Source: Nymphaea colorata
Taxonomy: Eukaryota > Streptophyta > Magnoliopsida > Nymphaeales > Nymphaeaceae
Length of the DNA: 64,000 bases
Direction: 5' to 3'
Assembly (NCBI RefSeq): GCF_008831285.2
Contig: NC_045149.1
Location: forward strand, 22,078,535-22,142,534
Below the pieces are notes generated by a model that saw only the letters and a list, made by a program, of their open reading frames with translations, had not been told where the DNA came from and did not search any database. A program made the position numbers and the translations under genes. Position 1 is the first letter of the stretch. Each line of letters starts with the position of its first letter. Shown one piece after another: positions 34,201 through 46,530 of this stretch.

Positions 34201-35396
34201 ATAACTAGCATTTTAATCACAACAGAATTCAAGTTATTTAACGACAATGTTATTCAGGGAAGCATCCTACATAGGCACATCTCCTCCAACAAGATAAATA
34301 AGATCACCACCACCATCACGATCATCATCATTATTTTTCACATCTCATGGTTGCAGTAAACGGAGATGGCTAAAGTAAAAAAGAATCTCAGGAAGAGCAA
34401 AAATCGAACAGACCAGAGAATATAGACGAGCACTTTACCTCAAAGAAAACAAGCCCCGGCTCCATGGGCATAAGATCTTCTTCCATAACCTCACCGTTTG
34501 TAAGATCAAAAGACTCAAAGCTAGGTATCCTTTGATTTTTATTAATGGAATCATAACCACCGCGTTCATGTAAAGAGCCATTTAAATTTGTTGATGAAGC
34601 TTCCTTTTTCTGATGCATCTCACCATAAGGATTCAAAGTCGCCCATTTTATTTTTCTCTGGAGATGATTAGTACCATCAGAAGATGGAACCTTCTCAAGG
34701 AATGAAAGGGTATAGCAGTCATATAGGTTCTCATTTTTGTTATCAATTCCAACAGGCTCCATGCAAGCAGTAATTGGTGAGAATACTGCACCAACTCCTT
34801 TCCATATGCCGCTAACGCTGCTAAGAAATGTATCCCATAATGGTCTTATAACGGGCTCCTGAATATTAAAGATTGAAAATTGGAGAAAACTAAATATTAG
34901 CATCGGAGATAATGAACAAGAAGCTTCAATATACGCTTAACTAACACTCTCACGCACATACTGGCATACCTACATGCATAAAATTTCAAGTGAGGAACAA
35001 AGGGAAGCTCCCCACCTGCGTCTGCAGAACGGTTTCGACTTCCACTAGCATCGAATCGGACACCATGACTCTGGAGTTCTTTCCCTTCTTCCGAAACCTC
35101 TTGACCCTCCTTCTCTGGTGCGAGTCCGTGTTCTTCTTCCCCTCCCGTCCTGCAAGCGCATTATCGACGCTCCATACGTTGTCCTTACCCCTGAGTTTGA
35201 GGGTTGGTGTCCCCCTGCGGCCTCTGCCTCTCCCCCCTCCTCGCGAGTTGCCGTTAGCCACGCACATGAAGGGCGACGACGACGTCTTCCACGGGAAGAA
35301 TAACGCCAACTGATGTTGCTGGCTGGGTTTGGAGAATGGCGGGCGGAAATCTCTCGACCCTCCTCGGAAGAGGAGACTCTGGTGTTGGGCATGCAT
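31223..35396 (-). CDS. Plastid-type lipocalin-like protein, DUF3598-related
   Basis: Five exons in transcript order: 35016-35396, 34439-34858, 33197-33289, 32235-32374, 31223-31673; 1485 nt, 494 aa, all phases consistent. After a basic, Ser-rich N-terminal stretch of about 125 residues come two similar halves. The first has PLWDTFLSSVSGIWKGVGAV, then EPGLVFFEDGSYSRGP and KRLRIVHTIEF. The second has PSDLAGSWKVFETSATVIY, then LWLPGGVTGYVDVKDG, INLVMERDYG and KEVRWKTELKRRW. This WDxFL...W.G / EDGSYS / RLR / L.G.W order is how I recall the cyanobacterial and plant DUF3598 proteins, thought to adopt a lipocalin-like fold; function is not established. The basic leader suggests plastid import. An in-frame upstream ATG at 35621 would add 75 residues; I prefer 35396 because the extra residues look like leader sequence. 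The family call is from memory and moderately secure. Confidence 0.65.
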
Positions 35397-36401
35397 CTTT
35401 CTTTCAACGCTATCTCCCTCCACTACCACCCCTCCTCCTCGACAGACGAGTTGATGCTGAATTAGGCAACAGAAGTTAGAAACGTGTTGGTCTTCCGTCC
35501 CTCCATCCCTCTCCTCATCGGTTCTCACTTTCTCTGCTATATCCACTCGGACTCGTGATGAACTGCATTGAGTCCGGACGAGCGGCTTCCACCGGTTTCG
35601 GGTTTTCGTTGGATCGAACATGGTGGGACCATATTAAAATATAATCTCTCACATTTTTTTTTAATGAACACCGATGAACTGCGCCTTGGATTCGTGTACG
35701 TTTAGGCCTTCATTGTTCATGTACTCGTCGGTAATTCCTAAGGGGCGTTTGAGAAAAGTATTCAAGAGAGACTTGCAAAAAGGGTCGAATCTAAAACTTG
35801 AGACTGAAATTTTGGTATTGTACAATTAAAATTGTTAAACATGAAAAGTTCTAAACAAATTTTTCACCTTGTTCAAATCTTAACGAAAGTTTTGGGTTTA
35901 AGCTTCTCCAAGATAAGATTCTAATGGAGGTGAATATATCATATTGTGTATGAATCCAATGTAGTGTATCTGTCTCCAAGGCATAACGTAGTTGATTGGA
36001 TTAGTAGACCGATGAAAGTTTGGTGATCAATTTGATTGTTTTGGACACTATTCATCTGTGTTGCAAATGGTTAATGTATGACATTATGGTTGACAGGTAT
36101 CCTTAATGACATTATAGTTGACAGGTATCCTGCTCTCTATCCAAGTCTTAAAGCAACTATGAACCCCAAAAACAGGGAGAGAGGGGCTCCCTTTCCCCAC
36201 ACCTTCTCTCCCCCACCCCCATCCAAGTTCACCATATCTGGATTGCAAATTTAAAATTTATTAAAATTTTTTATTACAAAATTGTGAAATCAAAATAGAG
36301 TCTTGGCTGGGCTCTACGTGAAATTGGTAGCAAAATGATCCCTCCACATCGCTTTTGAAATAGGAAAGATCTGAAAAAAGGAAAGGCGTGACACCTGTAC
36401 C

Positions 36402-36741
36402 TTATACTTTCTCACCATCCAGTTTTGATGTTTGTTTCGTTAATAGTGGAAGTTTTAGACCATCCTTCCACTTCAACATTTTCCCTTCATTTTGGAATGA
36501 AACGAGCAGGATCTTGAGAGTATCAAAGTCCGCACTCTCAAGCCAGCCTTTTTGGCATACCGTGAATATTTTTGAATGATCAGAAACCACTCATTAAGCA
36601 GCAGACAAGCCATGGACACCCCATAAGTAAATATTGATTTAGATGGAGATCCGGGAAGCGACAGATATGAAGATGGACTCTCGTTTTCTAATTTGAAGTT
36701 CATTATCATTGAGAATGCAGTCAAAAACTCTGTTATCGGAC
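36402..36741 (-). other. Exon-like segment(s), unrecognised protein
   Basis: Two open minus-strand frames overlap here. One, after an AATGAG acceptor at 36589, reads VSDHSKIFTVCQKGWLESAD and continues through SFQNEGKMLKWKDGLKLPLL to a TAA at 36402-36404. The other, after a TGCAG acceptor at 36741, reads PITEFLTAFSMIMNFKLEN and SLPGSPSKSIFTYGVSMACL and stays open to 36473. Each starts with two bases of a codon, matching the one-base overhang left by the candidate exon at 38623-38719. I do not recognise either peptide, and both cannot be used in one frame without a further splice. Confidence 0.25.
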
Positions 36742-38622
36742 CTGCATCAGGCAAATGAGCCTGTATCGCCATATAGAATTTACATGTAATAACAGCTATG
36801 GGATACGCTTATGCTTGTTGCAAGCTTTGTAACATTTCTTTCCACTTCGTCGAGTACTAGTCCTAATCGAGTCAAGTTAGAAATATGACCGCTGAGCCTA
36901 CACAATCCAACTTAGTCAAGGCAGACTGCTTGATCACAAAGAACCATATCTTGCCAAGGTTGCATGCAGAATCGTTAAGGCTTTCAAGTCTTTCAATTTG
37001 TAGTCAAGTTAGTTTTATTTGCAAAAGACAACCACCCATGGATTTAAACTTAGGCTACTAATGGCATGGTTGGACTTAAATAACTTGGTTCCTGGTTAGA
37101 GAGAGAGGAGGGAGGAGAGATAGATTCAATCGGAAGTTTCATCAAGACAATCCAACACAAGTGCCTCCCTGTTGCGTGTTATAAGCAGTTATAATCCAAA
37201 GCACCACCAATCCAACAATAGAGATTTAACACAGGCAAGGCTCTGTATATCGGATTGCAGCAAATTTCACAGAAGGTCTGCACCTTAAACAGAGGATAAG
37301 GTGAAATACAATTATAGAACGTCCAACTTACCCACGCAAACCATGCGAGTACCGAGAAACCAAAATTTGAAAAGTGAAAAGTACATTATAGGAAACATGT
37401 TTCATTTTTAAGCCAATTAAAATAACTGCTAGCATTTGAAAAATTATGAATGAATGCCTACATGCTTCAAATATTTTATAAACAGAGGTCTTAAAAAACA
37501 AAATTTCTGCAACACGAATGGTCAGTGGTCACCACGATATCACTTTCAGTCTTCCTCAACTAGGCTTGAACTTGGAGTCCAGAATTTTTTTTGTTCCAAT
37601 CACGCAATTAGAAATGGCGCCGAACATGACATCCTCATGAGAAATTTCCTTCTTTTCTCCCATCGGAGTTTAGCTATATAGAAAAAGGTTAAAGTTTAAG
37701 ACGGGCAAACAATATCGGCCAATGTTAGAAAATCCTTTCTAATGAGAACTTTTTGTATATAATCCTGTTTTAAGACGTACTTTAAAAAACACTGTGCTTT
37801 GATTTGAGGGCAAAGGAGACTACGGAATATTTTACACGTTGGTTCTGCTGTTTAGATGGAGGAGATTCTTCGATAAATATTTTCAGAATTCAGGCAGTCA
37901 TTCATGATTTCTCCAACATTAACAGTTATTCGTGTTTTTAAAAATCATTAAAACTGAATAAACATCAGCAAAGGCAAATTCATCTCTCCAGAGGACTATA
38001 GTGCTTGTGAGCCTAACTCTGCTGAAACGTAAAGATTGAAACTCAGGTTCATTTTATAAAAACCGAATCCTAGGAAATGACCGTACCATGATGTATTCAC
38101 TAGTATAGCCATCAAAGAATTGATTCACACTGGGATACAAGGTTGAAATACAATAACACGTACTGTTTCAGTATATAAGATTTAACCTATAACGAAGTGT
38201 TAGATTTAAGATGGACATAGTTCAGATTTAAGATGGCATAGTAATGAATTAGAAGCAATTATGATTATGGTGCAACAAATACTCAAGCCTTTATAGATGT
38301 CAATCAAATACCGCATAACTATAAGTGGAATCCAGAAGCCTAGATTCCAGAAAACAGAAACATCCAACAAAAAGATAACCACTGCATAGAGAATCAAAAA
38401 CAAAGAGAATGGGCCATTACAAGGAGGAAACAATGTAGCTGCTTAGTGGGAAACCTCGCCAAGGTTCAAGCAAAGAAAAATCCAGATAATCAGCACAATT
38501 TACATTAGTAATCCAACATAAGCAAGCACAACTAGATTCTGAAATGAAAAACAAAGGTGCACAATCATCTCAGGCATATACATTCATGATTCAACAAACA
38601 AAAAACAAACAAAATGGCTCAC

Positions 38623-38719
38623 CATGAATCTGTGACTGGGTAAAAAAGCATAGCAGATATACTCCCTTTTCCAAGTCAATCGTGTTGACACTAACCAGGA
38701 TCCCATCAAAATGAAGGGC
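38623..38719 (-). other. Exon-like segment, unrecognised protein
   Basis: A 97-bp minus-strand segment lies between a CAACTTAG acceptor and a GTGAGC donor. It is open in one frame and reads ALHFDGILVSVNTIDLEKGV then YLLCFFTQSQIH with one base left over. Canonical splice signals, lack of stops and a natural amino-acid mix suggest a real or recently decayed exon. I cannot assign a family. Confidence 0.3.
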
Positions 38720-39421
38720 CTAAGTTGGAGGGTTATGTACACCACCTACCTGAATCCTTTAAGCCAACAGAAACAAACGTATGTGAACTCTTAACCGCAT
38801 ATACGAGTAAAAATTCAGCATTTTGATCTTCATGGCGCACAAGTCTTCAATCACAAAAGGATTTGTATGAAAAGGATGAAGCAATTGTGGCATCTGACAA
38901 GTCAATCTAAGCGAGTTTAAAAATAATTTCAAGCCACCTAACTGAGGTCCTGCAAAGATGCCATCTTCTAAGGAACTGCTTTAGGAATAACACTGTTGAA
39001 ACTTGCTGCTTTTGCAACCACTGAGATTGTCACTTGACGTCTTCAAAGTCATACTCTACCACCAGTTTCTAAATATGACAGCTCAACAATTGATCATACA
39101 ACATGACAGATCTACAATTGATCATACACTGACAAAATTTGATAGCAACATTGACAACATGTGACCCTAATATGACAGAGAAATACTGTAATCTAGCCAA
39201 CATCTAACGACACATGATTGTGTTTAGGCCTTTAGGGTAATCCCAACATAATATATATGCACAAATGATTGGTTAACCTTTTTGTTAGAGGAGACATGGA
39301 GCTCACTGCCCAAATTAGTCCTATCCTGCAAAGTTGAGCTGGAGAAACAATGATAAAAAAAGTCCAACTGTGAAGTACCTCAAAATCCCCTAGAATATCA
39401 TTCTAACAATGTTCTAACTTC

Positions 39422-39684
39422 TAAGGGCATGTTTGACCAGGGAATAAGGACACTGACGACACTGCACCTCAAGACAACCATTCTAAGATGAGTTGTTATG
39501 TGACCATCCTTTCATGTCACACCTAAAGAGGTGAGAAGGAAATGCAAGGAAAAATAACATGAATGAGGGTGCCCATTCTCCCGTTTAACTGTATATAATA
39601 CAGGAGGGACCAACAGTTATAAAGATGGTGTCATACGACCATTTTCTCCACCCTTTCAAACAATGAAAGCAAAACACACCCTAA
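39422..39684. mobile_element. Tourist-type MITE (PIF/Harbinger superfamily)
   Basis: A 257-bp body (39425-39681) is flanked on both sides by TAA (39422-39424, 39682-39684). It starts GGGCATGTTTGACC and, on the other strand, starts GGGTGTGTTTTGC, an imperfect terminal inverted repeat. A 3-bp TWA duplication with GGG..TGTTT ends is typical of Tourist MITEs. There is no coding capacity. Confidence 0.75.
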
Positions 39685-40061
39685 AATAAAACTCAGAATG
39701 CCACGTAAATGGTTCCTTGCTACTCCCATGTGCAACTTGGAGAAACCATGAGATTGGACACTATCCTAGGGGTACAAGTTGATTGAAATTTAAGCAGCAC
39801 TTGGACAGACTTGGACAACACAAAAATTAGTAGGATCATAGAAGCTTCTGGATATTAGAGAAGGATGCATCTTGGCTGGTCACTGGTGAACCTCTTTTGT
39901 GGTAATCATCCAAGTGTGTTACTTTTACATGATATAGGCTTTTCTGGTGAAATCTGCCAAACAACCGCAGGAACCAACCACTCTGCAATCATCTGCTGCC
40001 AGGACAACAACACATGGCAGGCGATGACAGCTTCATTCAATGACAATCAGTCATTGGCTCA

Positions 40062-40989
40062 CTTCAAAGCAGTGTTGTACGTATCATACGATACAGGGCC
40101 GTATCACGATACGTACCGGTATCATTTACAAAATACGATATGATACATCCCCTGTATCGTAAATAGGGGTGTATCGTGCTTGTATCGTACGATACGTACA
40201 ATACAGGCTCATGTATCGTACGATACGGTGCGATACAAGCTGATTTCAAAAAAGGGAGGTTCAAATCCGCCTTTTTCGAGTTTTCTTTATAAAAGCCCGT
40301 CCCTTCTTCATTTCTAACCTAGGGATTGTGCCGCTGTGGAGAAAAATCATCGATTTCTACCATTAAATCATCGATTTTCACTGCGAAATCATCGATTAAA
40401 CCATGAATTTGTGCATGGTTGGTTGATTCCCACTAGGAGGAGAGAGGTTTTTTTAAAAAGTGAAGATGAAGATGAAGAAAAAGATGGAGATGAGGATGAA
40501 AATAAATATGATGAAGATTTGAATGAAAGTCGAGAGTGCTTCCATTTTATATGTATTGACATTAAGCATTTTCACAATTTCATTATCATCTTGTGATGTA
40601 ATACATAACATCTAAAACTTGTTTTTTGATGTGGTATCTCATAGACGTATGGACCTCATGACTTATGAATCTATGGTTATGAAATTATGATATACGTTAT
40701 GTAATTGTTGACTTGTTGTGCTTTCTATATTAATATTATTATGAATTTTGATGTTTACGAATGATGAACCATAACTTTATAGCAATAATAAGTCTATCAT
40801 TCTGTAAAACATGTTTTTTTATGAAGAACATATTATTTTTTATTCTTACTGATTTTTCATGATTTTTTCGATTTTTTTTCCTATTTTTTTATTTATTAAA
40901 AATAATGATATGGTTGTGATATTTTATGGCGCATCTTAAAGCCAGACCGATACGGCTTACATTGCACTTTTTACAACATTGCCTCAAAG
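40062..40989. mobile_element. hAT-like non-autonomous element with GTATCG motif arrays
   Basis: A 912-bp body (40070-40981) starts CAGTGTTGTACG and on the other strand starts CAATGTTGTAAAA. The flanks are CTTCAAAG and CCTCAAAG, matching at 7 of 8 positions as expected for an aged hAT 8-bp duplication. Inside the left end (40078-40230) are at least ten copies or partial copies of GTATCG / CGATAC, several fused into the palindrome GTATCGTACGATAC; the right end has a CGATACGG copy. Subterminal motif arrays of this kind are typical transposase-binding regions in hAT elements. A small Asp/Glu-rich open frame at 40336-40596 has no recognised domain. No transposase is present. Confidence 0.7.
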
Positions 40990-41892
40990 AGCATATGTAT
41001 AAACTTTTTGCTTTTGCAGGAAACAATTTAGAACTTGAAAATGTTAAGCAACCTCAATGGTCACGCAATATCTAGGGAAAAGTCTCAATACAATGAGGCG
41101 ATGAATACTCAAATGTCCTTGCTGGTAGTTAAGATGTAAAGGATATAATTTTTGGTAGATTTCACACGAACAAGCTTTTTTAATCATTTAGCTGATGGAT
41201 GCAAATTGCACTGGTTAGGCCACGCTGTTTCATCGTTATCATGCCATAGAAAAACATGTCCTTTTCTAGTCATGTAGTTGAAACATTAGGTCACTTAACC
41301 TCAATGAATTGAGTCAAGTTCCTTCCCAGGTTTTCACATTTGAAAACAGATGAAACTAGAGTCTGCCAAACCAACCAATTTATTGATCATGGACAAATCT
41401 GACCCGGTAAGCACACAGCAATCGTTGATTATCAAGATCAAACAACAGTCAAGTCTGCTATGCTACTCATGTGGGTAGATTTGAATGGCTGCCGTGCAGC
41501 CTCAACATGGCTGACTCCAATAATTTGGTAGGCCAGAGCTGCATTCGCACACAGACCAGCATAAGATGTGTTTGAATGCAGGTGCAGTGACCTCACTAAC
41601 TTTGCATGGATCTTTGCATCTTATGGTGATACAAATGCCTGGTAGAATTATCTGACAAGTGACAACTCAAAACGTAATCTAAAGATAATCTAGAAAGTCC
41701 TAGTAAATCAATTAAACCCCAGTCAATAAACAACAGGCAGAATTTAGGAAAACTACATAAATTATAATAAAAAATATATCAAGATTACAAATTTTTATAA
41801 CATGCAATTATTCTGAACCTTCTCAAATCCAAATGTGATCAGATATAGTTCAACATTTTGATAATAACTTGATTAGATAAAGATGAATTTAC

Positions 41893-42798
41893 CAGGAAAG
41901 CATATTCCAGTGCTCCAACATAGAAAATCTTGGTTCATTGTGCATTGCAATATCTGCAGCTAGAACAACAATAGTAAGACCAAAGCTTTAAAAGAAATAT
42001 TAAAAAGAGATTTCCTAGCAGTAAGATGGATTCATCTATAAGAACAGCAGAAGATAAAATAAACATAGCAACCCCAAACGAATTTCACACAATTAACATT
42101 TTCATATTTATCACTCTTTTGAGTGTGAATAGTGATGGAATAAGTTTTCCCCATCATTTACGTGATCACGTTCTCAAAGAAAGCATTCAGAGCAGCATTC
42201 ACTGATTTCTCAACCAAAATCATTTTCCACTACAATCTTATTAGGTTTCAATTTTACCTGAAAATGCCAAGGGCCTGTGAGAAAACAAACTATTGCTTTT
42301 CTTAGAACCTGAATCAGTCAAAATCATCGTCCCAATCACAACTACCAGCACTGCAAGAACGATTGAGGACTTTGTGGAATGGAAAAAAAACTATTGCAAT
42401 AAATGGATAATTCCATGGTGGTTATCACTGCATTAAAGGAAGAACACATTGGCGGACAAACCAACTTAAGAAGACACACTTACCAACACAGGCACACTTA
42501 GGTATTCGAGATCTTGTCACCTGATGATTGACAAAAAAATTTTAAAATAAGAAGCATGCAAGGACTGCATAGTGACTCACAATCAAATTCCTTCAACATC
42601 AATTAGGGCAAAATTTATGGATATGATAATTACGAAATGAACTAGGTGCCTTTAAAAGTTTCAGTGACAAGTCCATTATAGATTACATAACCAAATGATA
42701 TCCTTAAATTGTCAAATAGAAGATCCATTTTCTTATCAAGCTACCTAGACAGGAAGAGGACTTTGATCACCAACACAACCCATAGGAACCGAGTTGTC
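41893..42798 (-). other. Series of exon-like segments downstream of the RS-protein gene
   Basis: Four minus-strand segments have AG and GT borders: 42745-42798, 42484-42520, 42258-42350 and 41893-41953. The last three join in one open frame reading VTRSRIPKCACVVLVVVIGT, then MILTDSGSKKSNSLFSHRPL, then AFSDIAMHNEPRFSMLEHWN, which includes a hydrophobic stretch. The first contains an ATG (MGCVGDQSPLP) but reads into a TAG at its strong donor; only a weak internal GTCTAG donor would keep the frame. They could be 3' untranslated introns of the RS gene, exons of a separate small membrane protein, or chance. I do not recognise the protein. Confidence 0.3.
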
Positions 42799-43023
42799 CT
42801 GCAAAACAAGCAGTAAAACAACTTCTACCAGCACAAAGTGGGTTAGAACAACAAGAAGAATGCATGATAAACTAAAAATGGTGTAGAAAAGTAAATGCTA
42901 CTCATCACATACAACATCCACCTGGTAACCAATGAAAACCACCACCATGGAGATACATCATCATTTGCTCAGTCAAGTTGCCAAACAGTGAGAAAATTTG
43001 TTTCTCCTGTTATTAAATCATTA

Positions 43024-46000
43024 CTAAGTGTCAGGATCACTGGACACGTCCTTGGAGGATGACGAATATTCGTCAGAACTGGAAGAAGATGTATCTCGAT
43101 GCTTCCTTCTCTGTTTTCTTTCCTTATGACTACGTGTATGCTTTCTATGACTTCTATGCCTCTTCATTCTCCTTCTGCTCTTATCAAGAAAATCATCCTC
43201 ATCCGAATCATCTCTTCTGTGTTTCCTGTCATGTCGGTTTTCAGTCTCTTCTGGGTCTTCCCCCTTATGCCTTCTATAATGCTTCTCATACTCTTCAGAC
43301 CTTTCTCTTTTAACCCTTTTGTGCCTGTCACCTTCTAATTCCTCTTCCTGATGTTTACCGTGACGATTCTTGAGATTTTCATCAGAATATTTTCTCTTAT
43401 GTTTCTTATGCCGGCTTTTACCATGTTTGCTCCTTCTGTCCCTAGATTTTGACCTCCTTTTGGACCTTCTCTTGCCATGTCGTTTTGTTGCAATTTGAGC
43501 ATTCAGGTCATCATCAATCCTTTCAAGCTCATCACTTTCCTTTTCCTTTTCCGGTCCTACAGTAGTTGGATAGGGCAACAGATTCATGTTCATATCCTCA
43601 CCTGCCTCTGATGATGTATCTGTTTTTTCCTGTCTCAAACCAGCATACTCATCTCTACCTGTGCTGTGACTAATTAAACCGTCTTCTGTAATATTTTCTA
43701 AGAGGTGTTGGTCCTTGATCTCATCTATCTGCCCCTCAGCTACTATTTTCCGACAGCAATCAGAATCTTTAACATGATTGGTGGACTTCAAGTTATGGCC
43801 GGCATCATTCTGAAGATGTGAGCTTCTGGAGTCAGGTTCCCTGCCCTCCGATCTGTAGCTTCGTTCAACCTTGGGTTCAAAAGATTTCTCCCTTCTACTA
43901 GTTGAAGCACCTAAATCATCAGAAGTTTTGCCACTCCCAGATAACTTCCAACTCTGGGTATTCTTTTGATCATGATATTGATCACCAACTTTTGATGGCA
44001 TGTTTTCGTCTTCACTTGCTTCAAGTGACATGGATACCACCTCTTCATCTGAACCACTATGACTGCTGCAATTTCCAGATTCAGGTGCAGATCTTACAAG
44101 TTTGGGGCTTCTCTCTGTGCTTTCCATAACCTTCTCACCAGAATGACTAGTAGAAATAGATCCTGATCTCACAGATGAGCTTGAGTGATCATTTCTGGAC
44201 AATTTTTTACCATTGGAAATGTCATGCTCACGGTGTCTGTACATTTGTTCAGACCAATCATTCTTCTGAAGATTAGTAACGCCATCATCATCCCTGCTGA
44301 CACTTCCTGCATGATGCCTACCACTGGAGTTTTGGCTGCCATCAGAGGGAGTCAAGCTTTGCTTACCTGTAAACCTCTTGTCACTACCTTTTGACTGTTC
44401 TGGACTTGGAGTGTGGCTGCTGCTGTTAATAGGACTTCTTGAAATCCTATGCAACCTTCTCTCAGTACTGTGGTCTGATATAGGAGAACGGGATCTATAA
44501 GGGCCACGACGCCAAGAAGAGGACCTGTCAAGCAAATGCTTCTCTGTTTTGGATCTGGACAGTGATCGACTGCCTCTGCTCCTGCTTCTACTTCTGCTTC
44601 TCTTCCTACGGTAAGAGGCATAATCTTTGTCATGATAACGACGATCAAAATCTCTTCTACGGCTTGAGCTGTAGAAGTTGTCATAACCACGGTTACCATA
44701 TCGATAATATCTCCGACTTCTATAACTACTGAAGCCCCTAGAGGAATATCTTTCACGTTCAGAGCGTCTAGTCCTATGTCTGACAGGTGACGAAGAAATG
44801 GATCGAGAACGTGATCTAGACTTGGAGGAATGAGTAATTGAAGGAGAATGTGGTCTAGACTGGGATTCAGATCTTTCCCTGCATAAAGAAAAAGTGAAGT
44901 CATCTTCCTATTTTTGCATGCTTCTGTAAAGCCAGGATACAACACAATATAAACTCTCTCTCAGACACACACAAACACACATGTAACCTATATATATTTA
45001 GATGTGAAAGAAAGAGAGAGAAAGGGAATTCATAAAGAATATGAAACTGGAAAAGTAGGTGGGTTAGGATATAAATACAGTTAAAAGATTAGTTCTCTAC
45101 AAGAATCAATAGAATCATGTTTCTATTAAGAAAGTAAGAGGCATGAAATTAACAATGACATAACTGTCCTAAAACCATATTTTAACAATATCTTTTAACT
45201 CTGATTTTTGCCATGTGTGCAGAATCTGTAGAAAAAAAATTGTCAATTTATGATTCTATGAATCTACAGTTCATGCATTACAAAAGTACATGCCATTCTT
45301 TTTGGTTCAGGAAGTAGCAATCACACTCTTAGTCCTATGTTCTGTTTTCTCTTTGGCTATTCAAAGCAGTCAGATATCCTGTCGATCATATCTTCTATTT
45401 GTTCCTTATATTTTATTTTCTAATTTCATTTATGAATATCAAAAACAATGGGAATGGGATTTACAAGTTGTAAAATGTAGAAATTGACTTTTACATTGAA
45501 CCGAGGCCTTAAATCTTGATGCTAGAAAGTGGAAACTTCATACTAATTTTTCACACACAATTTTGTGATTTATCTGATTCACCAATATGACTAGCCAGAT
45601 TACAATTTTTAAAAGTTTACCGTACTTTTCCTGTTTTTTTCCCTTTTTTTTCAAGCTCGCCGTGTTATACCTGAGATAAACCTCCCTGTTTAAAACTCCA
45701 AAACATTATTTGTGACTATGATAATATATATATTGAACATTAGACACAACTTTAAAAAATTGGACACTATACATATACATATACAATATAATATAATATG
45801 ATATAAAATTTTATAGGGAAAAGAAGAATAACAAATTCTACAAGAAAGAATGACAAAATGCTAACATATAAAATGCAAATATGATACTTGATGACTTTAC
45901 AAGTGGTAACTACATGAAGCATATTGATGTAAAGTTGTAAGCGTTATAAGAAAATGCACATATGAAAAAAATCATCACTCCAGCTTTTACACTTCATCTT

Positions 46001-46530
46001 TTTTGAAGCATTTGACAAAATATATGAGTGGAACTGAAATAGCAACGGTAAGTGCATTGCAGAAGCATGTGATACACATATTTTTTTGGATATTTCATAT
46101 TTCAAAAGTGGCATGTCCCAGGCATGTTGGTGTCGGACATGGTCTGACATGACACTTCTTGTTCTTTGAAGTGTATGCAACATAGAATATACCTGTTCAA
46201 ACAAGGTTCATCGGTGTTTCCTTTCCCTTCAATTGCTTTTTCTCCAGTTAAAAACTTGCTGATTTGTGCTGCACGGGCGGCTGCTTCCTCAGCAGCCGCT
46301 TTAACACTGACAGCATTTGCTGCTGCCTGCTGTTGTGCTAATAGTTGCTGATTTAGTAAAGATTGCTGAAAATGGTACTGCTGAAGTGCTATAGCATGCT
46401 GCATCAATGGTGTGTTGATAGGCTGCAGAGGCACATAAGCAGGTGCTTTCCCAACAGAGTCAGAATACTGTTGACTTGATGGCACCCCTGCATTGGAATT
46501 GCTATTTGGTGTTCCAGCACCAGGTTCCAT
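43024..46530 (-). CDS. Arg/Ser-rich nuclear protein, probably splicing-related
   Basis: Two coding exons, 46193-46530 and 43024-44878, join in frame to 2193 nt, 730 aa. The N-terminus is Gln/Ala-rich and helical (ALQQYHFQQSLLNQQLLAQQ, then KAAAEEAAARAAQISKFLTG), a composition also present in some plant RNA-binding SR-like proteins, though no RNA recognition motif is visible. Next comes an RS domain with runs such as SKSRSRSRSISSSPVR and KRSRSRSRSRGSRSLSRSK; then a Ser/Asp/Glu-rich middle with likely acidic phosphosites (SGSDEEVVSMSLEASEDE); and a strongly basic Lys/His/Arg tail (KHGKSRHKKHKRKYSDENLK) ending in Ser repeats. RS domains mediate contacts among splicing factors and direct proteins to nuclear speckles. 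The first ATG of exon 2 at 46530 is used; upstream the frame has no ATG. No exact family is recognised. A 1.3-kb intron separates the coding exons. Confidence 0.8.

Larger units (their letters stand above)
35397..43023. other. Gene-poor region with transposons and exon-like islands
   Basis: No recognised gene lies in these 7.6 kb. The region contains a Tourist MITE at 39422-39684, a hAT-like element at 40062-40989 and several minus-strand segments that look like exons (36402-36589 or up to 36741, 38623-38719, 41893-42798; see those entries). A TAAGGGGCGTTTGAG motif near 35738 resembles a lone transposon end. The remainder is AT-rich sequence in which I see nothing. Confidence 0.5.

Noticed and set aside
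35738-35760. TAAGGGGCGTTTGAG motif like a Tourist or PIF end
   Set aside because: No partner end facing it was found.
44352-44945. 197-codon minus-strand frame overlapping the RS-protein gene
   Set aside because: It is an out-of-frame reading of the Arg/Ser codon repeats; the other frame continues smoothly across the splice junction and has family-like composition.
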